Source of the DNA: Mycogone perniciosa
Taxonomy: Eukaryota; Ascomycota; Sordariomycetes; Hypocreales; Hypocreaceae
Length of the DNA stretch: 23,547 bases
Direction: 5' to 3'
Assembly: GCA_025331125.1 (NCBI GenBank)
Contig: JAOALB010000286.1
Location: 1-23,547 of the forward strand
This document shows positions 8,446-19,230 of the stretch, piece by piece. The notes under the pieces were generated by a model. It made no database searches, had not been told where the DNA came from, and worked only from the letters and a program-made list of their open reading frames with translations. The first letter of the stretch is position 1, and every line of letters begins with the position of its first letter. A program made the translations under genes and the position numbers.

Positions 8446-8663
8446 TGTAAGCCCGATACTGCATTGGAGGTATATACCTGTTCGGCGGAAAAATAAGCCG
8501 AGGGATTGTACTAGACTTTATATAAAGAGATAACCTCTACTTTAATAAAATAAAAGGCAAGCTTTAGTCTTATAATCAACTTGCTTTTACCTTTTATATC
8601 TTTTTATTTAGCCTATTATAAAGCTTCTGCTTTATTAATTAATATTACTAAGCATAAAGGTTG
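8446..8663 (+). repeat. 5' LTR
   Basis: It starts TGTAAGCCCG and aligns with the right LTR through GGCAAGCTT...AGCCTATTAT to about AAAGGTT. It carries about 30 nt absent from the right LTR (around 8478-8511), a GC-richer segment with TCGGC/GCCGA arms. The 3' boundary near 8663 is approximate, because the terminal CA is not preserved. Confidence 0.7.
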
Positions 8664-11600
8664 TGATTTTAAAGCTTTTTGTTAAAACTGTTTAAAAAGA
8701 TAGTAAAAGTTTATAGCGAAAGCGCTATAGTTTGATATAAAGGGAAAAGACGTTTATTTGTTGTGCGCAAATTACTTTATATATTTTTAATTATTAAAAG
8801 GATAATTTAAGTGTTATATTAAAGTTTAAAATATTTGACATTTAAAATTACATAGCACCTTAAAATCCTATGTTATAAAGAGAATGTTCAAGAATTCTAT
8901 ACTTATTCAAAGTTAAAAAAAAAGCAGTTATTACAGTATTCATGAATAACTTTAAAAAAGCTTTAAAATAAAAAATACTTTTTTACTTGATTGATTCAAA
9001 ATAGCTTTTACAATTTTTTAATAATAATAATCAAAAAATATTTAAATAAAAGAACTTGATGAAGTTTATGGTTATAATGAAGTTTTAAAAGGATAAAGTA
9101 CATAACCCTAAGTATTAGAAAGTAATGAAAAGATGAGAAGATTACAAATAAGTATGATTAAAGAAGAGGAAAATAATATATAAATGGATACTTTATAATA
9201 TAAAGATACTTTAAAATAACTAAACTCTATGTAAAGAATAAACTTTTATATTTTTAAAAGAACTTATAAACTAAAAAATATCATTTGCTTAAAAATGAAA
9301 TTTAATATATTAGTAATAAGTTTAACTATTTAAAGAGATTTCTTTTTATTCTAAATGTATTTAAAAACAATCTTTATTAAAATAAAAAGCAAAAAGCTTT
9401 TATATATCATATTGAATTAATAAAGAAATTATATAATCATATCAAGTTATATATTGTAATATTACTAGAAAAAAGTATAAAGATATAATAATATCAATAC
9501 TTTAATTTTAATTTTAATAATAATTTTAAGCAAATAAAAGGGTTTAAACAGGCTAAAGGCTAAAAGCTGTATAGAATTTATAAAATAGAATATTAAAAAT
9601 TCGCTAATATTATAATAATCACATAAACTTCATATTTGAAATTAAAATAAAAAAGTTTGAATTTCAAAAAAGAAATTTGAAAAAAGAATAAAGAAAAGCT
9701 ATATTATTATAATTATAAAAATATATACTTTAATTGTAACAAGTATATAAAAAGTATAACTTTTAAAGATAATGTTAATCAAAACAGAAAGCTTATAAAA
9801 GTATAATAATTATTTAAAAGGAAGTTTTAACAAAAGAAAAATAAAAAGGTATCAAATTAAGTCTTTTTCAAGGCAATTATATAACTATAAATATAGATTT
9901 AAGTATATATATTAAACTAGATGTAATTAGTATTACTTCTATTTAAAACTCTGAATTGAAATAAAGTGACATTATTACTTTTAAAATTAAAAAGAAATTT
10001 TATGTTTTTATCAATAATAATATTGACAAAATTATGTATATATATATATATATATTCATATCTTTTGATTTATCAATAGTGGTATACATAATGGTAGGAA
10101 AGTACAAAGATATTAGATTAAAAATATTTGAAACGAAAATATTAAAAAGTAAATTTATATAGTTATTATTATATAATCAGTCTATAAAGGTTTTGGTTTA
10201 TAAGAATGAATGAGAGGTTTTTTTATTATCTAAATATAAAGATATGAAAGAAAGATATTTAAACCAATTTAATACATTATTCTTTTTAAAGCGTATTAAT
10301 ATTCTTTGATATCATGAATAAACGGATTATATAATTAAAAAGGAAACCCCCTCCCTTGAAAGATTGATTCCTCTAATATTAGAATTAGCATTAAAATTAT
10401 TTAAAAAGGGATTTAAAGGTAATGTCAAGGAAATATAACATTGAATTAGATAAAAAAAGGCAATAGATAAAGAATTATATTTTAAAATATACTATAGATA
10501 TTATAATGTATTTATATAATATATCTTAATAATCGTTTTTCAAACATAACCTATTATAAAATGAAAAAAGCTTATTTATTTATTATAAACTTTAAATATT
10601 TTTTAAGTTTGATAATCCTTTTAAGGTTTTAAATCTAATTATAAAACATCTAATGGAAAAAATAATAGCTATTATAAAATGATTTCAATAATGGTAAGAT
10701 TATATTACAAAGAATAATTAAATGTAAAAAATTAATCCTTGACAAGTGTATCAAAAACGCGGCAATTTAAAGAAATAATATACAAAAATTAAATGTTATG
10801 ATTTTTTACGCTTATCATTAAAAACGCTTAATGAGAGGATTGAAATATAAAAAATAAAAGATAAACGTTATATTAAAAATCAATGAAGAATAGTCCTTAA
10901 GTTATAATGAATTGTAGTGTTTTTATACATAACCTTATGTTTTAAAACAGATTATAGTTATATCATAATAATTTGGTAGTGAAATAATTCATTTTAAAGC
11001 GACATAAATATATAAATCTTAATACTTATATCATACGTTATTGGATTTATTGAAAAGCTGTCATTAGAAAGTTGAAGCTGTATAGGAAATTTAATATACT
11101 ACTATTATTGATATATTTAATCAGGAAATTGATGATACATTTAATCATGAAATTACCTCTCATTGTGTTTTAAAAATAAACGATAAGATTGTTTTTATAT
11201 TTATAAATTAACATATTAAATAGACTATTGTAATTTTGATTATTATTATAATAATAGTATTTAAATTTATAAAATGACTTCATAATGAGAGAGAATTTAT
11301 TTGTAGCTTTTTTATATAAAGTTATATTAAATAAAGGTTTATTATTTATTAGTTACTTTTAAACCTAAATAATCATTTTCTATTATATTGTATCTTCAAA
11401 TACAGTCAGTAAATCAAGATATTATATAATACATTTATTTCTATATTAATAATGCCTTAAAAAACTAGCTAGAGTTATGTAGAATTATATAATTTTTTTT
11501 AATTTTAATAAGGAATACTTTAATTAATACTCTCCTTTGTAAAATACTTTTCAGTTTTTAACTAAGGCTTTAAATGAATATTAAAGATAATTTTTTAAAG

Positions 11601-13438
11601 AGAGGAATAGTACCTTTCAAGAGCTATACTCAAAAGTTATAGAAATTATGAAGAAAATTTAAAAGAATATTAAACGAATTTAGTTTAACAGTGAATGAAG
11701 ATGATAATAAATATTATAAATTATAAAAAGTTAACTTTAAAAGAAAGTCATTTTATTAGTTTATTTATAAACTATTTATAGTTTCAAAGAAAATGCAAAG
11801 AATTAAATTCCAACATATTAATTTATGTTATAAATATAATAAGATTTGTAATATATCTTCAATAAATTTATCGAGGTTTTAAAAAAAGAAAAAGAGAGAT
11901 CTTTTAGTTTAAATTTTTGAAAGGAAATTCAAATTAATTAAAAATTATGAAGTTTGAAAGTCAAAAGATAGGCCTTTAAAATAAAACAAATGAATGAATA
12001 AATAGAGTTAATATGAAAAATGTTTAAAAAGTTATTGTTAGTGGTTATAAATTGAAAGTAAAGTAGTTAGAAAAGAGATAAAAGAAAGGTTTTCTTAATT
12101 CATTAATTGAGTTGAATGAAGAAACTATAAAATGAATGGAGAATGTGGAGAACCAAATACGTTGAGGTATATAATAATTAAATATAAACCCGTTTCAATT
12201 TATCTATAAATTGTAATAAAATTAAGTATATAGAAATAATTTATATCAGTTTGATTTAAACCTTGTTTTGCAAAATTAATTTTTTAATTAAGAAATATAA
12301 AGGCTTATTTATTTAATAATAATGTAGTAAAATTATATATTTATAAAAGAATACTAGTACAATATTATTTGAAAGAATAATCATTACCGTTTATGAAATA
12401 TCAACACAATACAGAATTATATTGATTTATTATGTTTTAATTATGTAATTCATGAATAAAACCTCAAAGAAGAGTATTAAAGTTATAATGTCAAGGCTAT
12501 AAAATAAATTTATATATTAAAACTATTTCATTTTTTAATCAAAGTGTGATTATAATATTATATTGTAAATTCATATATTATAACTCACTAGATATCTTAT
12601 AATTTATTTATAGAAATGAAATAATTCATTGAATAGTTATTTCTTTTATTTATTAATGACTATTATGATTTATAGGATATTTTAATTAAACCAAAAGACT
12701 AAACAAATGTGAAAAAATGTTTATGAATTTTGATATGAATATTCAATCATCAGAAAAAGGAATTGTACTTTTTCTTCAATATAAAGTATATATAAAGTAT
12801 TAACGAAATAAAAGATATTATAATAATTATTTTTATTTCTTTTTAACCAAAGGATATATTTATCAAAGCATTAAAGGGAATTACAGCCTTATTGATAATA
12901 ATAAGAGCTGCAGATATAGCATTTGATAGAGTAAAAGGACAAATAATATTTACAGCATTTAAATTTTATTAGTAGAAAATTTATAATGGACTTATAAAAA
13001 AAATAAAAAAAATAATAAATCTTTATAAGTACGAATAAATTATTAAAAAGTATAGCAGTTTAATAAAGAAAATCTATAAAATGAAAATTAATATTATAGG
13101 GAAAAAATCATTATGTATTTAAAAGTAATTATTTAGTCAAAAAATAATAACATCTTAACATATTTTAATAAGGTCTTTAATAGGCAAATTTATGTTATAA
13201 AAAGTCAATATATTAATATATCAAATTAAAGTAATAGAAATTAATAGAAATTATATTATAAGCATTTATCAAAGTTAATACTTTATCTTTATTACAGGTT
13301 ATAATTATAGAACATATAAAAAAGGTATAAGTTAATAATAAAGTTATAATCGATTTACAGTCATTAGGCAATATATTTATATAACCAGACTATTATATTA
13401 ATAATACTCAAGATGCCTACTTCAAAGGGGGTGATAAT
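8664..13438 (+). other. Decayed interior of the LTR retrotransposon, no readable gene
   Basis: This is about 4.8 kb with very low GC, stops in all frames and a (TA)9 run at 10037-10055. No reverse transcriptase, protease, RNase H or integrase motif could be read. The state fits heavy RIP. Confidence 0.7.
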
Positions 13439-13626
13439 TGTAAACCCGACACTGCATTAAATTTATACATTATAGACTCTATATAACGAGATGGCCACTA
13501 TCTTAATGAGATGGAAGGCAAGCTTCAGTCTTATAATTAACCTACTCTTACCTTCTATATCTTTTTACCTAGCCTATTATCAGGTTTATGCCTTACTAGT
13601 CAGCACTGTTAAGTATAGAGGTTACA
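13439..13626 (+). repeat. 3' LTR
   Basis: It is 188 nt, TGTAAACCCG to GGTTACA, immediately followed by the CTGCG duplication. In a well-aligned 68-nt stretch, differences from the left LTR are almost all transitions, mostly C here and T in the left copy, so the right LTR is the less mutated of the two. Confidence 0.8.
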
Positions 13627-13847
13627 CTGCGACTAAGCAGTACACGAAAGTCTCCCACCTATATACTATATAGCTATAATATAATTATATGTGCCCTTGA
13701 TTCTTCATTTCTTTTAAAGTTTTTTATTACGCGCAGTTATTATAAATGTGTTTTCTACAATTAACATAATGATCAATATACTAGTCTTTGATTCGTGTAT
13801 GGACACATACTGATGTTTAGTTAGTTATAGGGCAGAATTGGAAGCTA

Positions 13848-14688
13848 GAGTGGCCGACCCAGAACCTCGCCACCCCCCCAAAGATCGCCAGGGATTTACG
13901 CCAAAACTACTACCTTCTCAAATTTCTATTAAAAGTCCTATATAAAATGAAATTAAATAAATCGATCTAGGGTATTTAATTAAGTAGATGTTATTTATAT
14001 ATATATAGTATTTTCTTCTAATTATATTATCTATTAACAGAGAGATGAAGTTTAAAAGTAAACGATATAGAAATGTTAAGATTTACACCTGTTTCCTTTA
14101 GATTCTCTCACATATTTATTAAATACTTAAAAGAAAAACTGAAATAAATGTGTTAAATTCTAATATTTTGAAAATCGTTAATTACTACATAATATACCAT
14201 ACATAATCTATAGAGGTATTTTTTAGATCTTTATTTAAAGGATTATTTATAATTAAAAACTATTAAGAAATTTAACTAGGAGTAATTATATTATTAAATC
14301 CAGAAGTATGGATTATACTTAAAGATTTAAAGGAAGTCTATATTAGTAGATTATACCCTAGTATATAGTATATTAAATCCATATACTTTTATATATTTAT
14401 CTGGACCTTCTATTTAGATTTATATAATCTTAAAGAATACTAAGTGAAATATATACTCCTTGACATTCCTTATCTTATACTTTAAAATTCTATTAAATTA
14501 TTATATAGCCATATATAATTTTTATGTAGCCTAATAATAGAAACATTAGCTAATTGATTATATACATCAGCTTACGTATCCTATTTCAGGTTTCTATTGA
14601 ATTTATTATAGTGTATTGAAAAGATAGTACTTTTGGTGTAAAACCTATGGCGACCTTAGGGGGCTGGCGAAGTTGTGGGTCGGGACTC
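13848..14688. mobile_element. Terminal-inverted-repeat DNA element, 841 bp, TA target duplication (Tc1/mariner-like, non-autonomous)
   Basis: Left end GAGTGGCCGACCCAGAACCT and right end (reverse strand) GAGTCCCGACCCACAACTTC begin inverted repeats of about 70-75 nt. Shared blocks include a C-rich tract, ATCGCCA/GTCGCCA, TTTACGCC/TTTACACC and AAAACTACTA/AAAAGTACTA. TA stands at both outer edges (13846-13847 and 14689-14690), as expected for Tc1/mariner/pogo insertions. The interior is AT-rich with no transposase frame, so this is a deleted or MITE-like copy. Confidence 0.75.
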
Positions 14689-14705
14689 TATATGCAAATA
14701 GAGAT

Positions 14706-14811
14706 GGCATAGATATGCCTGGGAGCAGCATCTAAGCTGGGCAGCAGCTCCGCTGTTGCCCCTCTGTGGTTGATGACAGCAGAAGATGTAGCTTTTCACA
14801 GCCCAAAAGTC
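14706..14811 (+). repeat. Dispersed hairpin repeat, copy 1
   Basis: This GC-rich stretch runs from GGCATAGATATGCCTGGGAG to TTCACAGCCC and matches copies at 17875 and 22890. It contains a hairpin-like core, GGGCAGCAGC...GCTGTTGCCC. It begins 17 nt past the end of the TIR element. The element type is unknown. Confidence 0.6.
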
Positions 14812-14868
14812 TTTTCATATTTTACTAGTAAACATAAGTAAAGGACCCAATATACGTAATAGTTAGAG

Positions 14869-15168
14869 AGTAATACTATGTGTATAGATAGAAATTACTA
14901 GTTAGACAAATAGCCTATACACTACCCAAAATCACAGTAAGATTAAAAAAGACTTCAAGAATAAAATTATACTAATGATATAGCTAGAAAAATCCTTAGC
15001 CTAAAGAGATTTTGAATAGCCTAAAGACCTGTTATTTAATGTATTGTTTTACCTACCCATTGGTGCAGTATTTCGGTTATAGTATAAGGAGCTGCGGGGA
15101 GATTATCGCGGCCAGTGCTTAGGGCATCTATACAAATAGGAATATCCATCTATATAAATAGTATTACT
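14869..15168 (-). mobile_element. Short TIR element (MITE-like), 300 bp, copy 1, inverted relative to copy 2
   Basis: Its ends are inverted repeats starting AGTAATACTATGTGTATAGA on the plus strand and AGTAATACTATTTATATAGA on the minus strand. Internal blocks (CTACCCAAAATC; CTCCCCGCAGCTCCTTA on the reverse strand) match copy 2 at 16943-17300. No coding frame is present. A target duplication is not clear; TTAA follows the right end. Confidence 0.65.
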
Positions 15169-16942
15169 TTAATTAAATCTTGACTTATATTCCCAGACAT
15201 TCTTAAACGCTTAAAGCATTTGATACTTTATAATAACATTTAAACATACCGAAATTATATATCATAAAACTTGAAACTTTAAAAAAAGTAAAATAGTATA
15301 TATATATTTATCATATATAGTTTATTACTTAATAGATACTACTTAACTGTTTGAGTTTTAATAAGTAGTATTTAATAACTATAATAATAAAGGATATAGA
15401 GCTAGTAATTAAAGTATATTTAATTTAGAAAAGTATAACATGAAAAGAGTTTATATACCTCTATTAATATATATATATATATGATTAATGTTTGTATTAA
15501 GACTTCAAAAGAAAATACGTAAACGATAGTAGGTATATATAGGTTAAAATAAAATATTAAATATAATATAATATTACGATTACTTTTGTATTAATATAGT
15601 AAAGGATTTGATTTATAATAAAAGAATATAGATAATTTTATTGAATAACATATACATAAGTATGAAAAAATATGTAATAATAAAGTTTTTAGTAAGAAAA
15701 AGTGGTTTAATATATATTATACTTTTCAATACTGGATAATTACATTTATAAAGCTTCCTTTACTGCTTTAACTAACTTTAATATTTATATTTACACGGCA
15801 GGGATTCTATCAATATTAAACCATGGTCTAAAACTATTATATACAATAGACTATTTCGTTTTAAGATTTAATCAAAGGATTCTAAAAGAAATTATGAACT
15901 TCCAAAGGATATACTATGTAAATAATAGTAAAGTAGTTTATATAAGTAAGTGATTATAAACTATAATATAGAATACAGTAAAGGTATAATTCAATAAAGT
16001 ATAATAAATAAGTATAAATGTAATTAATAAATAACTCGTATTTATAACAGTTTATAAATAAAATATGTCCTATTAGTATGTATAATAAAAACATTATTGA
16101 AAACACCTTTAACATTTTGTATATAACAAATATAAGTAATAGTATTTATATAGATAGAAATTATGTCCCTATAGCTTTACATACTACATCCTTAAAATAC
16201 TATATTAATAAATCTTTAATATGCCTTTTATTTACTTTATATAAAACATCTGTAAATAAATTCTTCAATCATTTTATTAGTACACTTTTATTAAATTTAT
16301 CTTTAATCTTTAAACTGCCTTCACTTCTTTACTATCATTATTATAACTATTGGATAATAATAACTTTATGTACTATTATTATAAATTAGTTATATACATA
16401 TATAGATTAATTCTTATACATGTAAATAATATAACTTCCAAATATATATCCTAAATTTGCAAGGTTGTATTATTTATAGCTTTGATTTTTATAGTGTAAA
16501 AGAAATTTAACGATAAAAAAAATGTAATAATGAATTTAAAAGGTTCAAATAATATTACAATTACTAATGTACACTTACTGCTATAATAAGAAGAATTATT
16601 TTATTATTTAGGGTTGAATATATGTTAATAATAAAAATAAAAATACTTTGCTATTAACTTTAAGTCTATTCTAATTATTATAATAAATTTATTTTAAGTA
16701 TGTATTATAGTTAAAAGTGAACAAATATATTATTAATAAAACGTAAGGATTCTCCAATTCATATAAGTAAATAAATTAATACTCTCATTATTATAAGTTT
16801 ACATATATATTGATAAAATCATTATTTTCTTAAAAACGTTACATAAATATTATGTCCGTTGAAAAAACTAATATTTAAAGCTATATTTAGTCTTATTATA
16901 GTAACTTGAGCCTTTGTAATATCATAATAACCTTAACTAATG
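15169..16942. other. AT-rich DNA without a supported gene
   Basis: Low-GC sequence with scattered (TA)n runs. The 103-codon frame at 16078-16389 consists almost only of AT-coded residues (I, Y, N, K, L, F) and is not a credible gene. Confidence 0.55.
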
Positions 16943-17300
16943 AGTAATGCTATTCACACAGATAAAAATTACTATTCGCACAGATAGTCGATGCACTACC
17001 AGCGAGCATCTCCCCGCAGCTCCTTACACCATATACTGAAACACTGCACTAATAGGTCTATATAAAATCTCCCTAGGCCGACTATTCTTCCGGCACAGGT
17101 TCATTAAACTCGTCTTTAATCTACAGGTCGCCCTCACTCTTTCCCTGTCTGCAACTGCTGTATTGGCTATATAACTGTTGTAACTATTGTATACTCTGTA
17201 ATATTAACTCTATCTTCGCTGCTGCTGCTGTCAGAGATTTTGGGTAGCGCATGGGCCATCTGTGCGAACAGCAATTTTTATCTGTGTGAATGGCATTACT
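16943..17300 (+). mobile_element. Short TIR element (MITE-like), 358 bp, best-preserved copy
   Basis: The inverted repeats are 58 nt (16943-17000 and 17243-17300) and agree at 51 of 58 positions; six of the seven differences are transitions. They start AGTAATGCTATTCACACAGA and AGTAATGCCATTCACACAGA. The interior includes CTCCCCGCAGCTCCTTAC, GCCGACTATTCTTC (17077-17090) and a short CTG run (about 17218-17232). It has no coding capacity. Its GC is well above the surroundings, so it escaped much of the decay. Confidence 0.8.
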
Positions 17301-17874
17301 TTAAATAAATGTTTTATTAGATAAGTATTGCTATTCAGGCTGTAGTGGCCTATACGCCCACTAACTCATAGCCAGCCTTTCTTTTTTCAATGAGGCTACA
17401 CCAAATTACAGTATAGCGCAATAGAATCATCCGCGAGATCCAGGGCTGAGGCCATGGAAGATTAGATAGCAGTACTACCTATGTTTTTAGTTATTAAAAA
17501 GGTGATTCTAGCTACACAGCTGGCTATATAAAGTCATAAAATAATTAATAGCTTGTATATTATAATTGAATGCATAGAAATGCAAGATTTAAATAACTTA
17601 ACTAGCTACACAAGACTTTAATGATATAGTTGCTACTATTTAGAAATTCTATTATACTATATTACAATTTAATGTGTTTTTATAGGAAAAAAGAAAAGCT
17701 GGCGTCGAGTTAATAGGCATATAAGCTAGTATAGCCTAAATAACAAAACAATATAGTTTAGATAGTAATACTGTATTAAATATATTAATAGTTCAGCCAA
17801 ATATTTAATCCTAATATCTACCTTATAAAGCTAAAGGGTGTATATTTAATATAAATCATAATAATAAAAATGTA
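17301..17874. other. AT-rich DNA with a small GC island at about 17325-17465, unknown repeat
   Basis: The island opens AGTATTGCTATTCAGGCTGT, which faintly echoes the ends of the short TIR family, and continues through CGAGATCCAGGGCTGAGGCC. No partner end or open frame was found. It is probably a further element relic. Confidence 0.35.
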
Positions 17875-18040
17875 TGGATATACCTAGCAGCAGCATCTAT
17901 ACTGGGCAATAGCAGAGCTGTTACTACTTACTCTATGGTCGATAACAGCAGAACATATAGCTCTTCACAGTCCTAATGCTTAGTTAGCTTTTTTACGATG
18001 CTTTTATTCCTTCTCTTCATAACGTATACTATCGTTTACA
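17875..18040 (+). repeat. Dispersed hairpin repeat, copy 2
   Basis: It aligns with copy 1 from GATATACCTAGCAGCAGCAT through GATAACAGCAGAA to CTCTTCACAGTCC. The hairpin core is GGGCAATAGCAGAGCTGTTA. Its 3' tail (CTTCTCTTCATAACGTATACT) matches the tail of copy 3. Confidence 0.6.
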
Positions 18041-18346
18041 CTATAACAAATGATTACCTAATATTTTCTGATACTAGTACTTATATCCTTGCTAATGATA
18101 TGGCTATAAAGTTAATTATATAATAAAAGTCAATGTTGGTATTCAATGTTTAAAAATGAATTGATATTTCATTAATGTGAGTTTTTTAGTTTAATATAAT
18201 ATGAAAAGAGTTCAAAATTCAAAGAAGTGATTATATAACTTTAAATATAAATAGGGTTATTACTATACATATTCAAAAAGGTTTACCTTTTAAGTTGTAT
18301 AAAAATAGGTTACTGTTGTATATACATAAAAACAATATACAAAGAT

Positions 18347-18369
18347 TATATATATATATATATATATAT
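18347..18369. repeat. (TA)n microsatellite
   Basis: About eleven uninterrupted TA units in AT-rich DNA. Confidence 0.9.
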
Positions 18370-18443
18370 TACTTTATACTAAAAAGCTTGATTAAAATAG
18401 CTTATTATATATATAATAAAAGTTTTCTTTACTTTTTAATGAA

Positions 18444-19230
18444 ATTAATACTATTAGAATAGATAAAAACTACTACTAGAATAGATGGTTTATGCGCAGC
18501 TGCGCAATTCTCCCAGAAATTTCCTTCAATATACAACTTACTCCTTTATATGACACTCAATTATAGTATATAATACAATATCTACAGCTAGCTATTCTTA
18601 TACTATTATATTGCTTTAAATAATATGTCTTTAGTATATATTCCATCTATTCCCTCGGGCCGACTATTCTTCTAGCTGTATAGGTAGTGTATAGTCTCTT
18701 CAACCTCCTTGATCTAGGATAATGCTATGGCTGCTACTACGGTTGCAGCAGAGATATAGCTATATCAGCTAGAAGCTTTTATAACCCGCAATCGAAGATA
18801 GTCTTTAGAATATTAACTGGATATTCTAGGCCCCTATAATATTAGCTGTAAGCATTTAATCTTCAACTGTAAAGGGGCCCGTTATATGCTGGGGTTAAGC
18901 TGATATATAGGTAGTCAGCCTTAAGGCCAACAACCTTTTAGCTGTATTTGTAACTATTGTGATAATTGTGATGTAGCAGCCTTACTACTACTACTGCTGC
19001 CGCTACTGCTGCTGCTGCTGCTGCTTCTTTACTGTTATAGCCGCCCTTATAGTCTCTTTTATTATTGCTGCTATAATAACTATTATATAGTAATAAAGCT
19101 GCTACTGTGGTTACTGTGATTATTACTGCGGGAGTTATTATTACTATCAAAGGGTTAAAGTATAACCAGTATAAGGGGCTTTTTATTATTTAGCGGTTAA
19201 GGTCTTCTATACAGATTGTATATAATAATA
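18444..19230 (+). mobile_element. Larger, diverged relative of the short TIR element, one end visible
   Basis: The left end (ATTAATACTATTAGAATAGA) follows the TIR pattern of the 16943 copy. The shared core GCCGACTATTCTTC is at 18659-18672. A GTAACTATTGT block and a CTG/CTA-rich run further on match the copy's inner right part, with the trinucleotide run expanded. No matching right inverted repeat was found, so the end near 19230 is a guess. It could be a longer ancestor of the MITE or a chimera. Confidence 0.4.
18982..19025. repeat. CTA/CTG trinucleotide microsatellite
   Basis: A run of ACT and GCT units, ending in about seven CTG units, read as poly-Ala on the minus strand. It sits inside the larger TIR-family relative; a short version lies at the matching place in the 16943 copy. 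Confidence 0.85.

Larger units (their letters stand above)
8446..13626 (+). mobile_element. LTR retrotransposon, full-length outline but RIP-decayed, 5.18 kb
   Basis: Two direct repeats begin TGTAAGCCCGATACTGCATT (8446) and TGTAAACCCGACACTGCATT (13439). The element starts TG and ends CA, and is flanked by a perfect 5-bp duplication, CTGCG (8441-8445 and 13627-13631). A polypurine tract (AAAGGGGGTGATA, 13424-13436) lies just before the right repeat, placing the element on the plus strand. The 4.8-kb interior has no open frame of any size and is extremely AT-rich, so gag-pol cannot be read and Copia versus Gypsy cannot be decided. A primer-binding site is not clear; it should start near 8664. 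The element is certainly non-autonomous now. Confidence 0.85.

Noticed and set aside
8664..13438. Search for reverse transcriptase, integrase or RNase H motifs in the retrotransposon interior
   Set aside because: No readable motif in any frame; any assignment to Copia or Gypsy would be a guess.
13491..13673. Plus-strand frame of 60 codons
   Set aside because: It lies mostly inside the right LTR and crosses its boundary and target duplication.
8041..13715. GTGCCCTTGA at 8041 and 13691 as a possible longer flanking duplication
   Set aside because: Similarity stops after about ten bases, and the true target duplication (CTGCG) already explains the insertion.
16078..16389. Plus-strand frame of 103 codons
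   Set aside because: Composition is that of AT-rich decayed DNA, with no motif; a chance open frame.
18938..19150. Minus-strand frame of 70 codons with poly-Ala
   Set aside because: It is a translation of the CTG/CTA microsatellite.
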